Source: Alphaproteobacteria bacterium
GTDB taxonomy: Bacteria; Pseudomonadota; Alphaproteobacteria; Rhodobacterales; Rhodobacteraceae
Reading direction: 5' to 3'
Assembly: GCA_003695135.1 (NCBI GenBank)
Contig: RFIR01000229.1
Coordinates: 1-8,205 of the forward strand
Length of the DNA stretch: 8,205 nt
The notes below the pieces were generated by a model. That model worked only from the letters and a program-made list of their open reading frames with translations, did not search any database and was not told the DNA's origin. The position numbers and the translations under genes were made by a program. Of this stretch, positions 1-5,723 are shown in pieces; position 1 is the first letter of the stretch, and every line of letters starts with the position of its first letter.

Positions 1-884
1 ACGATGTCCTGCCCGGTCGAGATGCCGCCGAGAATGCCACCGGCATGGTTGGAGGAATAGACCGGATTTCCGTCATTGCCGGGGAAGATCTCGTCGGCAT
101 TCTCCGGCCCCGTCAGCGCCGCCGCACCGATCCCGGCGCCGATCTCCACCGCCTTGACCGCATTGATCGACATGCAGGCCGCGGCCAGATCGGCATCGAG
201 CTTGGCATAGACCGGCGCGCCCAGCCCCGGCGGCACGCCCTTGGCGACGACCTCCACCACCGCCCCGGCCGAGCTGCCCGCCTTGCGCAGCCCGTCGAGA
301 TACTCGGCCCAGTGCGCGGCGGCATGCGGATCGGGGCTCCAGAACGGGTTGCGCTCCACCTCCGCCCAGTCCCAGCGGCTGCGGTCGATCGCATGCGGGC
401 CGATCTGGACCAGCGCGCCGCGGATGGAGAGACCGGGCACCAGCGCAGCGAGCACCGCGCGGGCCACGCCCCCGGCGGCGACGCGGGCCGCGGTCTCGCG
501 CGCGCTTGACCGGCCGCCGCCGCGATAGTCGCGGATGCCGTATTTCTGCCAGTAGGCGAGATCGGCATGGCCGGGGCGGAAGGTCTCGGCGATGTCGCCA
601 TAATCCTTCGAGCGCTGGTCCGTGTTGCGGATCATCAGCTGGATCGGGGTGCCGGTGGTCAGCCCCTCGAACACGCCCGAGAGGATCTCGACCGCATCGG
701 CCTCGCGCCGCTGGGTGGTAAAGCGGCTCTGGCCGGGCCTGCGGCGGTCCATCCAGCGCTGGATGTCGGCTTCGGCCAGCTTGACCCGCGGCGGGCAGCC
801 ATCGACTACCGCACCCAGCGCCGGCCCGTGGCTTTCGCCCCATGTGGTGACCCGGAACACCCGGCCGAAGCTGTTCACCGACAT
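1..884 (-). CDS. aroC: chorismate synthase, partial (3' end beyond window)
   Basis: Chorismate synthase converts EPSP to chorismate, the last common step of aromatic amino acid synthesis, in the cytoplasm with reduced FMN. Reading the minus strand from ATG at 884 gives 294 codons plus two bases without a stop. The protein opens MSVNSFGRVFRVTTWGESHG, the family's first signature. It carries RPGHADLAYWQKYGIRDYRGGG at about residues 103-124, with the catalytic-region His at 106, then SSARETAARVAAGG. The visible end, SNHAGGILGGISTGQ at about 277-291, is the third signature. Family members are about 360 residues, so roughly 70 C-terminal residues lie outside the window. A good Shine-Dalgarno (GGGAGAGG) sits 5-6 bases before the ATG. 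The gene is divergent from thiBPQ, and repeat E1 begins only 26 bases upstream of its start codon. No defect is seen in the visible part. Confidence 0.96.
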   Translation of the reverse strand, partial: MSVNSFGRVFRVTTWGESHGPALGAVVDGCPPRVKLAEADIQRWMDRRRPGQSRFTTQRREADAVEILSGVFEGLTTGTPIQLMIRNTDQRSKDYGDIAETFRPGHADLAYWQKYGIRDYRGGGRSSARETAARVAAGGVARAVLAALVPGLSIRGALVQIGPHAIDRSRWDWAEVERNPFWSPDPHAAAHWAEYLDGLRKAGSSAGAVVEVVAKGVPPGLGAPVYAKLDADLAAACMSINAVKAVEIGAGIGAAALTGPENADEIFPGNDGNPVYSSNHAGGILGGISTGQDI

Positions 885-1130
885 CGCGCCTCTCCCGACC
901 TTGCGGCTGACTGGAGCATGTCGCGTTCAATCCCGTTCATTCCGATTCCCGACCCAGGGGCATATGTCCGCCCGGGCAGGGTATGCGCCCGCCTGTGGGG
1001 CGGGCAGGCGCATGCCCGGGTTCGCTTCGCTCCCCGGACGGGCAAGCCCGAATGGACGCGACATGCTCTAGCGCAAGCCATCCGGCAGGGAAAGGGCGCT
1101 TGCATTTCGTCCCGTGCGGATTAGGTTGAC
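885..1130. other. aroC/thiB divergent intergenic region, upstream part
   Basis: This stretch separates the divergent starts of aroC and the thi operon. Most of it is repeat E1 (911-1071). Only 26 bases lie between E1 and the aroC start codon, and about 60 bases lie between E1 and the riboswitch. The thi promoter is expected in the latter stretch. A TTGCAT at 1100-1105 could be a -35 box, but I see no convincing -10 at the right distance, so I do not place a promoter. No believable protein gene is present; the open frames here are products of GC-rich repeat sequence. Confidence 0.6.
911..1071. repeat. intergenic mosaic repeat, copy E1
   Basis: This is a 161-bp element bounded by a perfect 13-bp inverted repeat: GAGCATGTCGCGT at 914-926 and its complement at 1056-1068. 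The right edge is followed by CTAG (1068-1071). The interior is almost all palindromic. ATGCGCC and GGCGCAT flank an inner CGCC/GGCG hairpin, and CCCGGGC/GCCCGGG enclose them, giving a long imperfect stem over about 977-1020. The end sequence GCATGTCGCGTTCAATCC recurs with small changes at the left ends of E2 and E3. E1 lacks the 48-bp hairpin module found in E2 and E3. There is no transposase and no clear target-site duplication. The ends and palindromic build resemble intergenic mosaic elements known from other alphaproteobacteria (for example the rhizobial RIME/RPE class), but that is a comparison from memory. Confidence 0.8.
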
Positions 1131-1219
1131 CTCACCTCGGGGTGCCTTCGCGCGAAGGCTGAGATGCATGCTGCGAACCCGTCGAACCTGACCCGGATCA
1201 TGCCGGCGGAGGGAAGGTA
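1131..1219 (+). promoter_or_regulatory. TPP (THI-box) riboswitch aptamer
   Basis: The segment matches the TPP aptamer in order. P1 is ACCT 1134-1137 with AGGT 1215-1218. P2 is GGGT with ACCC. P3 is CCTTC/GAAGG (1145-1149 and 1154-1158). The pyrimidine-binding CTGAGA is at 1159-1164. AACCTGA (1185-1191) starts the other arm. P5 is CCGG 1193-1196 with CCGG 1203-1206, followed by the conserved GCGGAGGGAAGG. TPP binding joins the two arms. It lies 50 bases upstream of thiB, the periplasmic thiamine-binding gene, which fits repression of thiamine uptake by TPP. Identity is close to certain; the mode of control is treated separately. Confidence 0.97.
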
Positions 1220-1241
1220 CCGGCCCCATCGGGCACGACCC

Positions 1242-1264
1242 GCTCCTCGGCCCGGCAGAGGAGC
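1242..1264 (+). promoter_or_regulatory. riboswitch expression platform: Shine-Dalgarno-sequestering hairpin
   Basis: GCTCCTC (1242-1248) pairs perfectly over 7 bp with GAGGAGC (1258-1264), leaving a 9-base loop. GAGGAG (1258-1263) is the thiB Shine-Dalgarno, six bases before the ATG at 1270, so this hairpin would block ribosome loading. TCCTC (1244-1248) can instead pair with GAGGG (1209-1213), bases used by the closed aptamer. This gives a simple switch: with TPP the aptamer holds 1209-1213 and the hairpin forms; without TPP 1209-1213 takes the anti-SD and the SD is free. There is no U-tract, so control is more likely translational than by termination. The pairing is seen in the sequence; the mechanism is inferred. 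Confidence 0.75.
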
Positions 1265-1269
1265 CTGAG

Positions 1270-2265
1270 ATGCGACAACTCTTCCTTGCCCTTCTGTCCG
1301 CGCTGCTGCCCTTTGCCGCGGCAGCCCAGGACCGGCCGGTCCTGACCGTCTACACCTATGACAGCTTCGTCTCCGACTGGGGGCCGGGGCCGGAAATCGA
1401 GAAGCGTTTCGAAGCCGTCTGCGACTGCGACCTGCAATTCGTCGGCAGCGGCGATGGCGCGGCGCTGCTCGCCCGCATCAGGCTGGAAGGCGCAAACACC
1501 CGCGCCGACATCGCGCTGGGGCTCGACAACAACCTGATCGCCGAGGCGGCGGCGACCGGCCTCTTCGCCCCGCACGGGCTGAGCCCGAAGCTCGACCTGC
1601 CGGTGGCATGGGACGATCCCGTCTTCCTGCCCTATGACTGGGGCCATTTCGCCTTCGTCTATGACAGCACGAAACTGGCCGATCCGCCCGACAGCTTCGC
1701 GGCGCTGATGGCGGCGCCGGAAAGCCTGAAGATCATCATCGAGGATCCGCGCAGCTCCACCCCCGGGCTGGGGCTCGTGATGTGGATCAAGGCGATCTAT
1801 GGCGATGAGGCAGGTGCGGTCTGGCGGCGGCTCGCCCCGCACATCCTGACCGTGACCAAGGGCTGGTCCGAGGCCTACGGGCTGTTTCTGGAAGGCGAGG
1901 CCGACATGGTGCTGAGCTACACCACCTCGCCCGCCTATCACCGCATTGCCGAGGGCGACGACACCAAGCGCGCCGCCATCTTCTCCGAAGGCCACGGCAT
2001 GCAGATCGAGGTCGCCGCGCTCATGGCCGGTGCGAAGCATCCCGATCTGGCGCGCCGGTTCCTGCGGTTCATGCTCTCCGACGCATTCCAGGAGGTGATC
2101 CCGACCACCAACTGGATGTTCCCGGCGGTGACCCCGGCAGCGGGGCTGCCGGAGGGCTTTGCCGAACCGCTGCCGGCCGGGGCCTCGATCCTGCTGCCGC
2201 CCGAAAAGGTGCCCGCCCTGCGCAAGGCCGCGCTGGCGGAGTGGCGCGAAGCGCTCAGCCGGTGA
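1270..2265 (+). CDS. thiB: thiamine/TPP ABC transporter, periplasmic binding protein
   Basis: ThiB (TbpA) captures thiamine, thiamine phosphate or TPP in the periplasm and hands it to ThiP. The 331-residue product has a signal peptide at 1-19 (hydrophobic LFLALLSALLPF, then AAAA), probably cleaved before QDR. The mature part begins VLTVYTYDSFVSDWGPGPEI, which closely follows E. coli TbpA, including the YTYDSF segment of the ligand pocket. Other shared blocks are RADIALGLDNNL, DPRSSTPGLGL, TVTKGWSEAYGLFL, LSYTTSPAYH, FSEGHGMQIE and TTNWMFP. Length is normal. The ATG has a strong GAGGAG Shine-Dalgarno six bases upstream, embedded in the riboswitch hairpin. The stop codon lies inside the beginning of thiP, so the genes are translationally coupled. 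Confidence 0.97.
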   Translation: MRQLFLALLSALLPFAAAAQDRPVLTVYTYDSFVSDWGPGPEIEKRFEAVCDCDLQFVGSGDGAALLARIRLEGANTRADIALGLDNNLIAEAAATGLFAPHGLSPKLDLPVAWDDPVFLPYDWGHFAFVYDSTKLADPPDSFAALMAAPESLKIIIEDPRSSTPGLGLVMWIKAIYGDEAGAVWRRLAPHILTVTKGWSEAYGLFLEGEADMVLSYTTSPAYHRIAEGDDTKRAAIFSEGHGMQIEVAALMAGAKHPDLARRFLRFMLSDAFQEVIPTTNWMFPAVTPAAGLPEGFAEPLPAGASILLPPEKVPALRKAALAEWREALSR

Positions 2266-3812
2266 GGCTGCTGCCGGGCTGGATCGGGCTTGCCGCGGTT
2301 CTGGCGCTGACACTGGGGCCGCTGATCCCGCTCGGCCTGCAGGCGGGTGCCGCGCCCGGCTTCGGCGGGCCGGAATGGGGCGCGCTGCGCTTCACGCTCC
2401 TGCAATCGGGCCTGTCGGCGGGGTTGAGCTGCCTCGGCGGCGTGGTGCTCGCCCGGGCGCTGTCGCGCCAGCGCTTTCCCGGCCGACGGCTTCTGCTGAG
2501 CGTGATGGGCGCGCCCTTCATCCTGCCCGCCATCGTGGCGGTGCTGGCGCTGTCGGCGGTGTGGGGGCGGTCGGGCATCCTCAGCGACGTCCTCGCCGCG
2601 CTCGGGCTGGGGCGGCTTGACATCTACGGCCTGCCCGGTGTGGTGCTGGCGCATGTCTTCTTCAACCTGCCGCTCGTCACCCGGCTGGTGCTGCAGGAGC
2701 TTGCCGCGGTACCGGCCGAGCATTGGCGGCTGGCCGCGCATCTGGGGCTGTCGCGGGGAACCGTCTTCCGGTACATCGAATGGCCCGCCATCCGCACCGC
2801 GCTGCCCGGCGCGTTCGTGCTGGTGTTCCTGCTCTCGGTCACCAGCTTCGCGGTAGTGCTGGCGCTGGGCGGGGGGCCGGGGGCGGCGACGCTGGAGCTG
2901 GAGATCTATCAGGCGCTCAGCTTCGATTTCGACCCCGGCCGCGCCGCGATGCTGGCGCTGGCGCAATATGCGCTGTGCCTGTCGCTGGGGCTGGTCGCGC
3001 TGCGGCTGGCGCGGCAGGCGGGGTTCGGGCCCGGGCTCGACCTGGCGCTCACCCGGCTCGACGGCGCCGCATATCGGCGGGCCGACGCGCTGGTGATCGG
3101 GCTGGGTGGCCTCTTCCTGCTCACCCCGCTCGCCATGCTGGCGGCGCGCGGTGTCGAGGGGCTGATCGCCGGGCTGCCTGCCGCGACATGGCCCGCGGCC
3201 CGGCTGTCGCTGGTGGTGGCGCTGAGTTCCTCGGCGCTCGGCATGGCGCTGGCGCTGGCGATGGCGGCGCTGATCGCCGGGCTGCGCCGGGCCGCGCCGG
3301 CCCGCGCCCGGCTGATCGAGGCGGCGGGCTTCCTCGCGCTGACCGCCTCGCCCTTTGCGCTGGGGGCCGGCATCTTTCTCGCGCTCAGGCCGGTGGTCGA
3401 TCCCTTCGCCCTGGCGGTGCCGGTGCTGATCGCGGTCAACGCGGTGATGGCGCTGCCGTTTTCCCTGCGCATCCTGCTGCCGGCGCTGGAGCGGGTGGAG
3501 GCCGATTACGGCCGGCTCGCCGCCTCGCTGGGGCTCGCGGGCTGGTCCCGGCTGCGCTATCTGACCCTGCCGCGGCTGCGGCGTCCGGCCGGGTTCGCCG
3601 CCGGGCTCGCCGCGGCCTTCAGCATGGGCGATCTGGGGGTAATCGCGCTGTTCGCGCCGCCCGATCTGGCCACCCTGCCGCTGGCGATCCACCGGCTGAT
3701 GGGCGCCTATCGCATGCAGGCGGCGATGGGCGTCGCGCTGATGCTGGTCGGGCTGTGTCTGGTCATCTTCGTCGTCTTCGAGCGGCTGGGGGCGGCGGAT
3801 GATCGGGCTTGA
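2241..3812 (+). CDS. thiP: thiamine/TPP ABC transporter, permease
   Basis: ThiP is the inner-membrane channel of the thiamine importer. It is a fused permease with two binding-protein-dependent transport domains and about 12 membrane segments. The cytoplasmic EAA-type loops that contact ThiQ are visible twice: WRLAAHLGLSRGTVFRYIEWP at about residues 161-181 and YGRLAASLGLAGWSRLRYLTLP at about 422-443. LAHVFFNLPLVTRL and LSLGGGPGA-like blocks match E. coli ThiP. The product is 523 residues, close to the usual 536. The start is uncertain. GTG at 2241 gives MARSAQPVRLLPGW, which resembles the E. coli beginning MATRRQPLIPGW, and I use it for that reason. GTG at 2262 overlaps the thiB stop as GTGA and would also be reasonable. 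Neither has a strong Shine-Dalgarno. The gene overlaps thiQ by 14 bases. Confidence 0.95.
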   Translation: MARSAQPVRLLPGWIGLAAVLALTLGPLIPLGLQAGAAPGFGGPEWGALRFTLLQSGLSAGLSCLGGVVLARALSRQRFPGRRLLLSVMGAPFILPAIVAVLALSAVWGRSGILSDVLAALGLGRLDIYGLPGVVLAHVFFNLPLVTRLVLQELAAVPAEHWRLAAHLGLSRGTVFRYIEWPAIRTALPGAFVLVFLLSVTSFAVVLALGGGPGAATLELEIYQALSFDFDPGRAAMLALAQYALCLSLGLVALRLARQAGFGPGLDLALTRLDGAAYRRADALVIGLGGLFLLTPLAMLAARGVEGLIAGLPAATWPAARLSLVVALSSSALGMALALAMAALIAGLRRAAPARARLIEAAGFLALTASPFALGAGIFLALRPVVDPFALAVPVLIAVNAVMALPFSLRILLPALERVEADYGRLAASLGLAGWSRLRYLTLPRLRRPAGFAAGLAAAFSMGDLGVIALFAPPDLATLPLAIHRLMGAYRMQAAMGVALMLVGLCLVIFVVFERLGAADDRA

Positions 3813-4494
3813 GGGGCTGGTGCTGCGGCGGGACGGGTTTCGGCTCACCGCCGATGCAAGCCTGCCGGAGGGCTCGATAACCGCGCTGATCGGGCCGTCG
3901 GGGGCCGGCAAGTCGACTCTGCTCGACGCATTTGCCGGGTTTCTTGCGCCGGAGGCGGGGCGGATCACCATTGCCGGGCGGGACATGGCCGGTCTGGCTC
4001 CGGCAGAGCGTCCGGTATCGATCCTGTTTCAGGACCACAACCTGTTCCCGCATCTGGACGTGGCGCAGAATCTCGGGCTGGGCATCCGGTCCGATCTGCG
4101 GCTTTCGGTGAAGGATCGCCGCGCGGTGGAGGCGGTGCTGGCCGATGTCGGGCTTGCCGGCATGGCCGCCCGCCGCCCCGCCGCGCTGTCGGGCGGCCAG
4201 CGCCAGCGCGTCGCGCTTGCCCGGGCGCTGCTGCGCCGCCGCCCGGTGCTGCTGCTCGACGAGCCGTTTGCCGGCCTCGATCCGGCGCTGCGCAAGGAGA
4301 TGCTCGATCTGGTGGCGCGGATGGCGCGCCGGCAGGCGATGACCGTGGTCATGGTCACCCATCTGCCCGAGGATGCCCGCCGCATCGCCGGGCTGACGGC
4401 GCTGATCAGCGGCGGCCGGCTGCACCCGCCTCAGCCAACCGCGACGGCCTTCGACAAGCCGTCGCCGGAAATGGCGGCCTATCTCGGTGCCTAG
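3799..4494 (+). CDS. thiQ: thiamine/TPP ABC transporter, ATP-binding protein
   Basis: ThiQ is the cytoplasmic ATPase that powers ThiBP. The 231 residues hold a full nucleotide-binding domain. Walker A is GPSGAGKST (32-40), the Q-loop Gln is at 78 (LFQDHNLFPHLDV follows), the ABC signature is LSGGQRQRVALARAL (from 130), Walker B is VLLLDEP (150-156), the D-loop is GLD (159-161) and the switch His is 188 (MVTHLPEDA). No catalytic residue is missing and the length is normal. The ATG lies within the end of thiP, with a G-rich GGGGGCGG just upstream, so it is probably translated by coupling. It ends the operon. I see no intrinsic terminator directly after it; the structured repeat E2 starts 33 bases downstream. 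Confidence 0.97.
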   Translation: MIGLEGLVLRRDGFRLTADASLPEGSITALIGPSGAGKSTLLDAFAGFLAPEAGRITIAGRDMAGLAPAERPVSILFQDHNLFPHLDVAQNLGLGIRSDLRLSVKDRRAVEAVLADVGLAGMAARRPAALSGGQRQRVALARALLRRRPVLLLDEPFAGLDPALRKEMLDLVARMARRQAMTVVMVTHLPEDARRIAGLTALISGGRLHPPQPTATAFDKPSPEMAAYLGA

Positions 4495-4527
4495 GCCGGC
4501 CCCGCGACCGCCGATCCGCGCCGAAGA

Positions 4528-4734
4528 TTAGCGCATGTCGCGTTCGATCCGATTCACTTCCGGTCCAAACGCGAGGGCATGCGCCCGCCTGGGTGGGCGC
4601 GAATGCGCCCGCCAGGGGGTGAGACGGGACCGTGGCCCCTGTGGGGCCGCGTAAGCCCGTCGAACGCGGGCGCATGCCCGTGTCGGCTCACGCGCCACGG
4701 GCGGGTGAGCCCGATCAGGTGCGACGTGCACTAG
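4528..4734. repeat. intergenic mosaic repeat, copy E2 (with hairpin module)
   Basis: This 207-bp copy starts TTAGCGCATGTCGCGTTCGA and ends, read in complement, CTAGTGCACGTCGCACCTGA. The two ends are inverted repeats matching at 20 of 30 positions. Read from the right end on the minus strand it is built of an end block (4734-4666), a 48-bp hairpin module (4665-4618), a core block (4619-4591) and the other end. The end block matches E4 at 67 of 69 positions, and the core matches E4 at 28 of 29. GGGCATGCGCCCGCC at 4576-4590 is another palindromic unit. It lies between converging operons, as expected for a structured element that is tolerated or used near transcript ends. Confidence 0.85.
4618..4665. 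repeat. 48-bp hairpin module of E2
   Basis: The module folds into two stacked stems: GACGGG (4623-4628) with CCCGTC (4656-4661), and inside it GGCCCC (4634-4639) with GGGGCC (4643-4648) around a 3-base loop. The complement of this block recurs at 7939-7986 in E3 with 42 of 48 positions identical. Four of the six differences make up two base-pair exchanges that keep the stems intact. The block is absent from E1 and from the matching place in E4, so it behaves as an optional cassette. Confidence 0.8.
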
Positions 4735-4739
4735 CGCAG

Positions 4740-4772
4740 AAACGAAAACGGGGCGGACCGGCGCCCGCCCCG
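4740..4772 (-). terminator. rho-independent terminator of petABC
   Basis: On the minus strand, 26 bases after the petC stop, an 8-bp stem CGGGGCGG/CCGCCCCG (4772-4765 and 4756-4749) with an 8-base loop is followed by TTTTCGTTT. This is a normal intrinsic terminator for transcription from the right. On the plus strand the hairpin is followed by AAACC, so it should not stop thiQ transcripts. It lies 14 bases from the edge of repeat E2 but is not part of it. Confidence 0.85.
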
Positions 4773-4798
4773 AAACCGTCATCGCTGCCGCGCGCGGC

Positions 4799-5713
4799 TC
4801 AGAACGGCTTGCGCTTGATCGGCGCCCACAGCTTCTTGTTGGTGTAGTAGAGCAGCACCGTCAGCACGATCAGGAACAGCACCGCCGTCAGCCCGGCCTC
4901 CTTGCGGGCCATCATCTTCGGCTCGGCCGCCCACATCAGGAAGGCAGCGACGTCCTCGGCCTCCTGCTCCAGCGTCGCCGGCGTTCCATCGGCATATTCG
5001 ACATCCTCGCCCGCCAGCGGCGGGGCCATGGCAATCCAGGATCCGGGCACCATGCGGCCGACTTCCTTCTTCTCGATGACGGTCTTCACCGTGCCATCGG
5101 CGAGAACCTTTTCCTTCTCGACCTCCTCGAAGATCTTGCAGGAATCCGGATAGGCGCCGGAAGCAAAGGCAATGTTGTAGTTGCCGTCCATCTCGGTATC
5201 GGCAGCACAATCGGGCGCGTCGCGAAAGCCGGTCAGGATGGAATAGATGTGCTCGGGTCCGCCGGTGCCCTTGAAGAGCTGGTTCAGCCCCAGCCCCATC
5301 GGCCCGTGAAAGGCCGCCCGCGCCTTGGCCATCAGGCTCAGATCCGGCGCACCGGCATCGGTCACGGCGGGGAAATGGTCGGTGGGCTTGCCGGGAACGG
5401 TCTCGCCGGTCTCCGGATCCTCGAATTCGTAGAGCGCGGCGAAGGCCTTGACCTGCTCGGGCGGCAGCTCGGGCCCGCCCGGATCGCCGAGATTGCGGAA
5501 GGCGACCAGCTTCAGTCCGTGGCAGGCCGAGCAGATTTCCTTGTAGACCTGCAGCCCGCGCTGCAGCTGATGGGGGTCATAGGTGCCGAACGGAGTCTCG
5601 AACGAGAAGTGGATATCCTCGACGTGATGCTCGACCTCGGCGCCCTGCGCCTGCATGCCGCCAAGTGCCAGGGTCGCAGCGGCCGAAACGGCAAGGAGAT
5701 GCTTGCGGATCAT
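4799..5713 (-). CDS. petC: cytochrome c1 of the bc1 complex
   Basis: Cytochrome c1 takes electrons from the Rieske cluster and passes them to cytochrome c. The 304-residue precursor starts at ATG 5713, ten bases after the petB stop, with GAGGAA overlapping that stop. A longer in-frame start at 5788 would run far into petB and lacks family support. Residues 1-24 form a signal peptide. Heme is attached at CSACH (C61, C64, H65), and the probable sixth ligand is M229 in WIAMAPPL. C169 and C192 have the same 23-residue spacing as the R. capsulatus disulfide pair. LMWAAEPKMMARK (from 259) precedes the single C-terminal membrane anchor at about 274-291. A charged segment at about 195-221 is longer than in R. 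capsulatus. Closes the operon, with a terminator downstream. Confidence 0.97.
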   Translation of the reverse strand: MIRKHLLAVSAAATLALGGMQAQGAEVEHHVEDIHFSFETPFGTYDPHQLQRGLQVYKEICSACHGLKLVAFRNLGDPGGPELPPEQVKAFAALYEFEDPETGETVPGKPTDHFPAVTDAGAPDLSLMAKARAAFHGPMGLGLNQLFKGTGGPEHIYSILTGFRDAPDCAADTEMDGNYNIAFASGAYPDSCKIFEEVEKEKVLADGTVKTVIEKKEVGRMVPGSWIAMAPPLAGEDVEYADGTPATLEQEAEDVAAFLMWAAEPKMMARKEAGLTAVLFLIVLTVLLYYTNKKLWAPIKRKPF

Positions 5714-5723
5714 GGCTGGTTCC

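Larger units (their letters stand above)
4495..4798. other. thiQ/petC convergent spacer
   Basis: The two operons converge here. Of the 304 bases, 33 follow thiQ with no recognisable site, 207 are repeat E2, and the rest holds the petABC terminator. The open frames across the spacer (for example one ending in NRIERDMR when read on the minus strand) come from the repeat and reappear in the other copies, so they are not believable genes. Confidence 0.8.

Noticed and set aside
1100..1128. sigma70-type promoter for thiBPQ (TTGCAT as -35)
   Set aside because: No -10-like hexamer at 16-18 bases; AGGTTG and TTAGGT match too poorly.
1938..3986. Very long minus-strand open frame opposite thiBPQ
   Set aside because: It is a shadow frame in GC-rich coding DNA; the plus strand holds three overlapping, motif-complete transporter genes.
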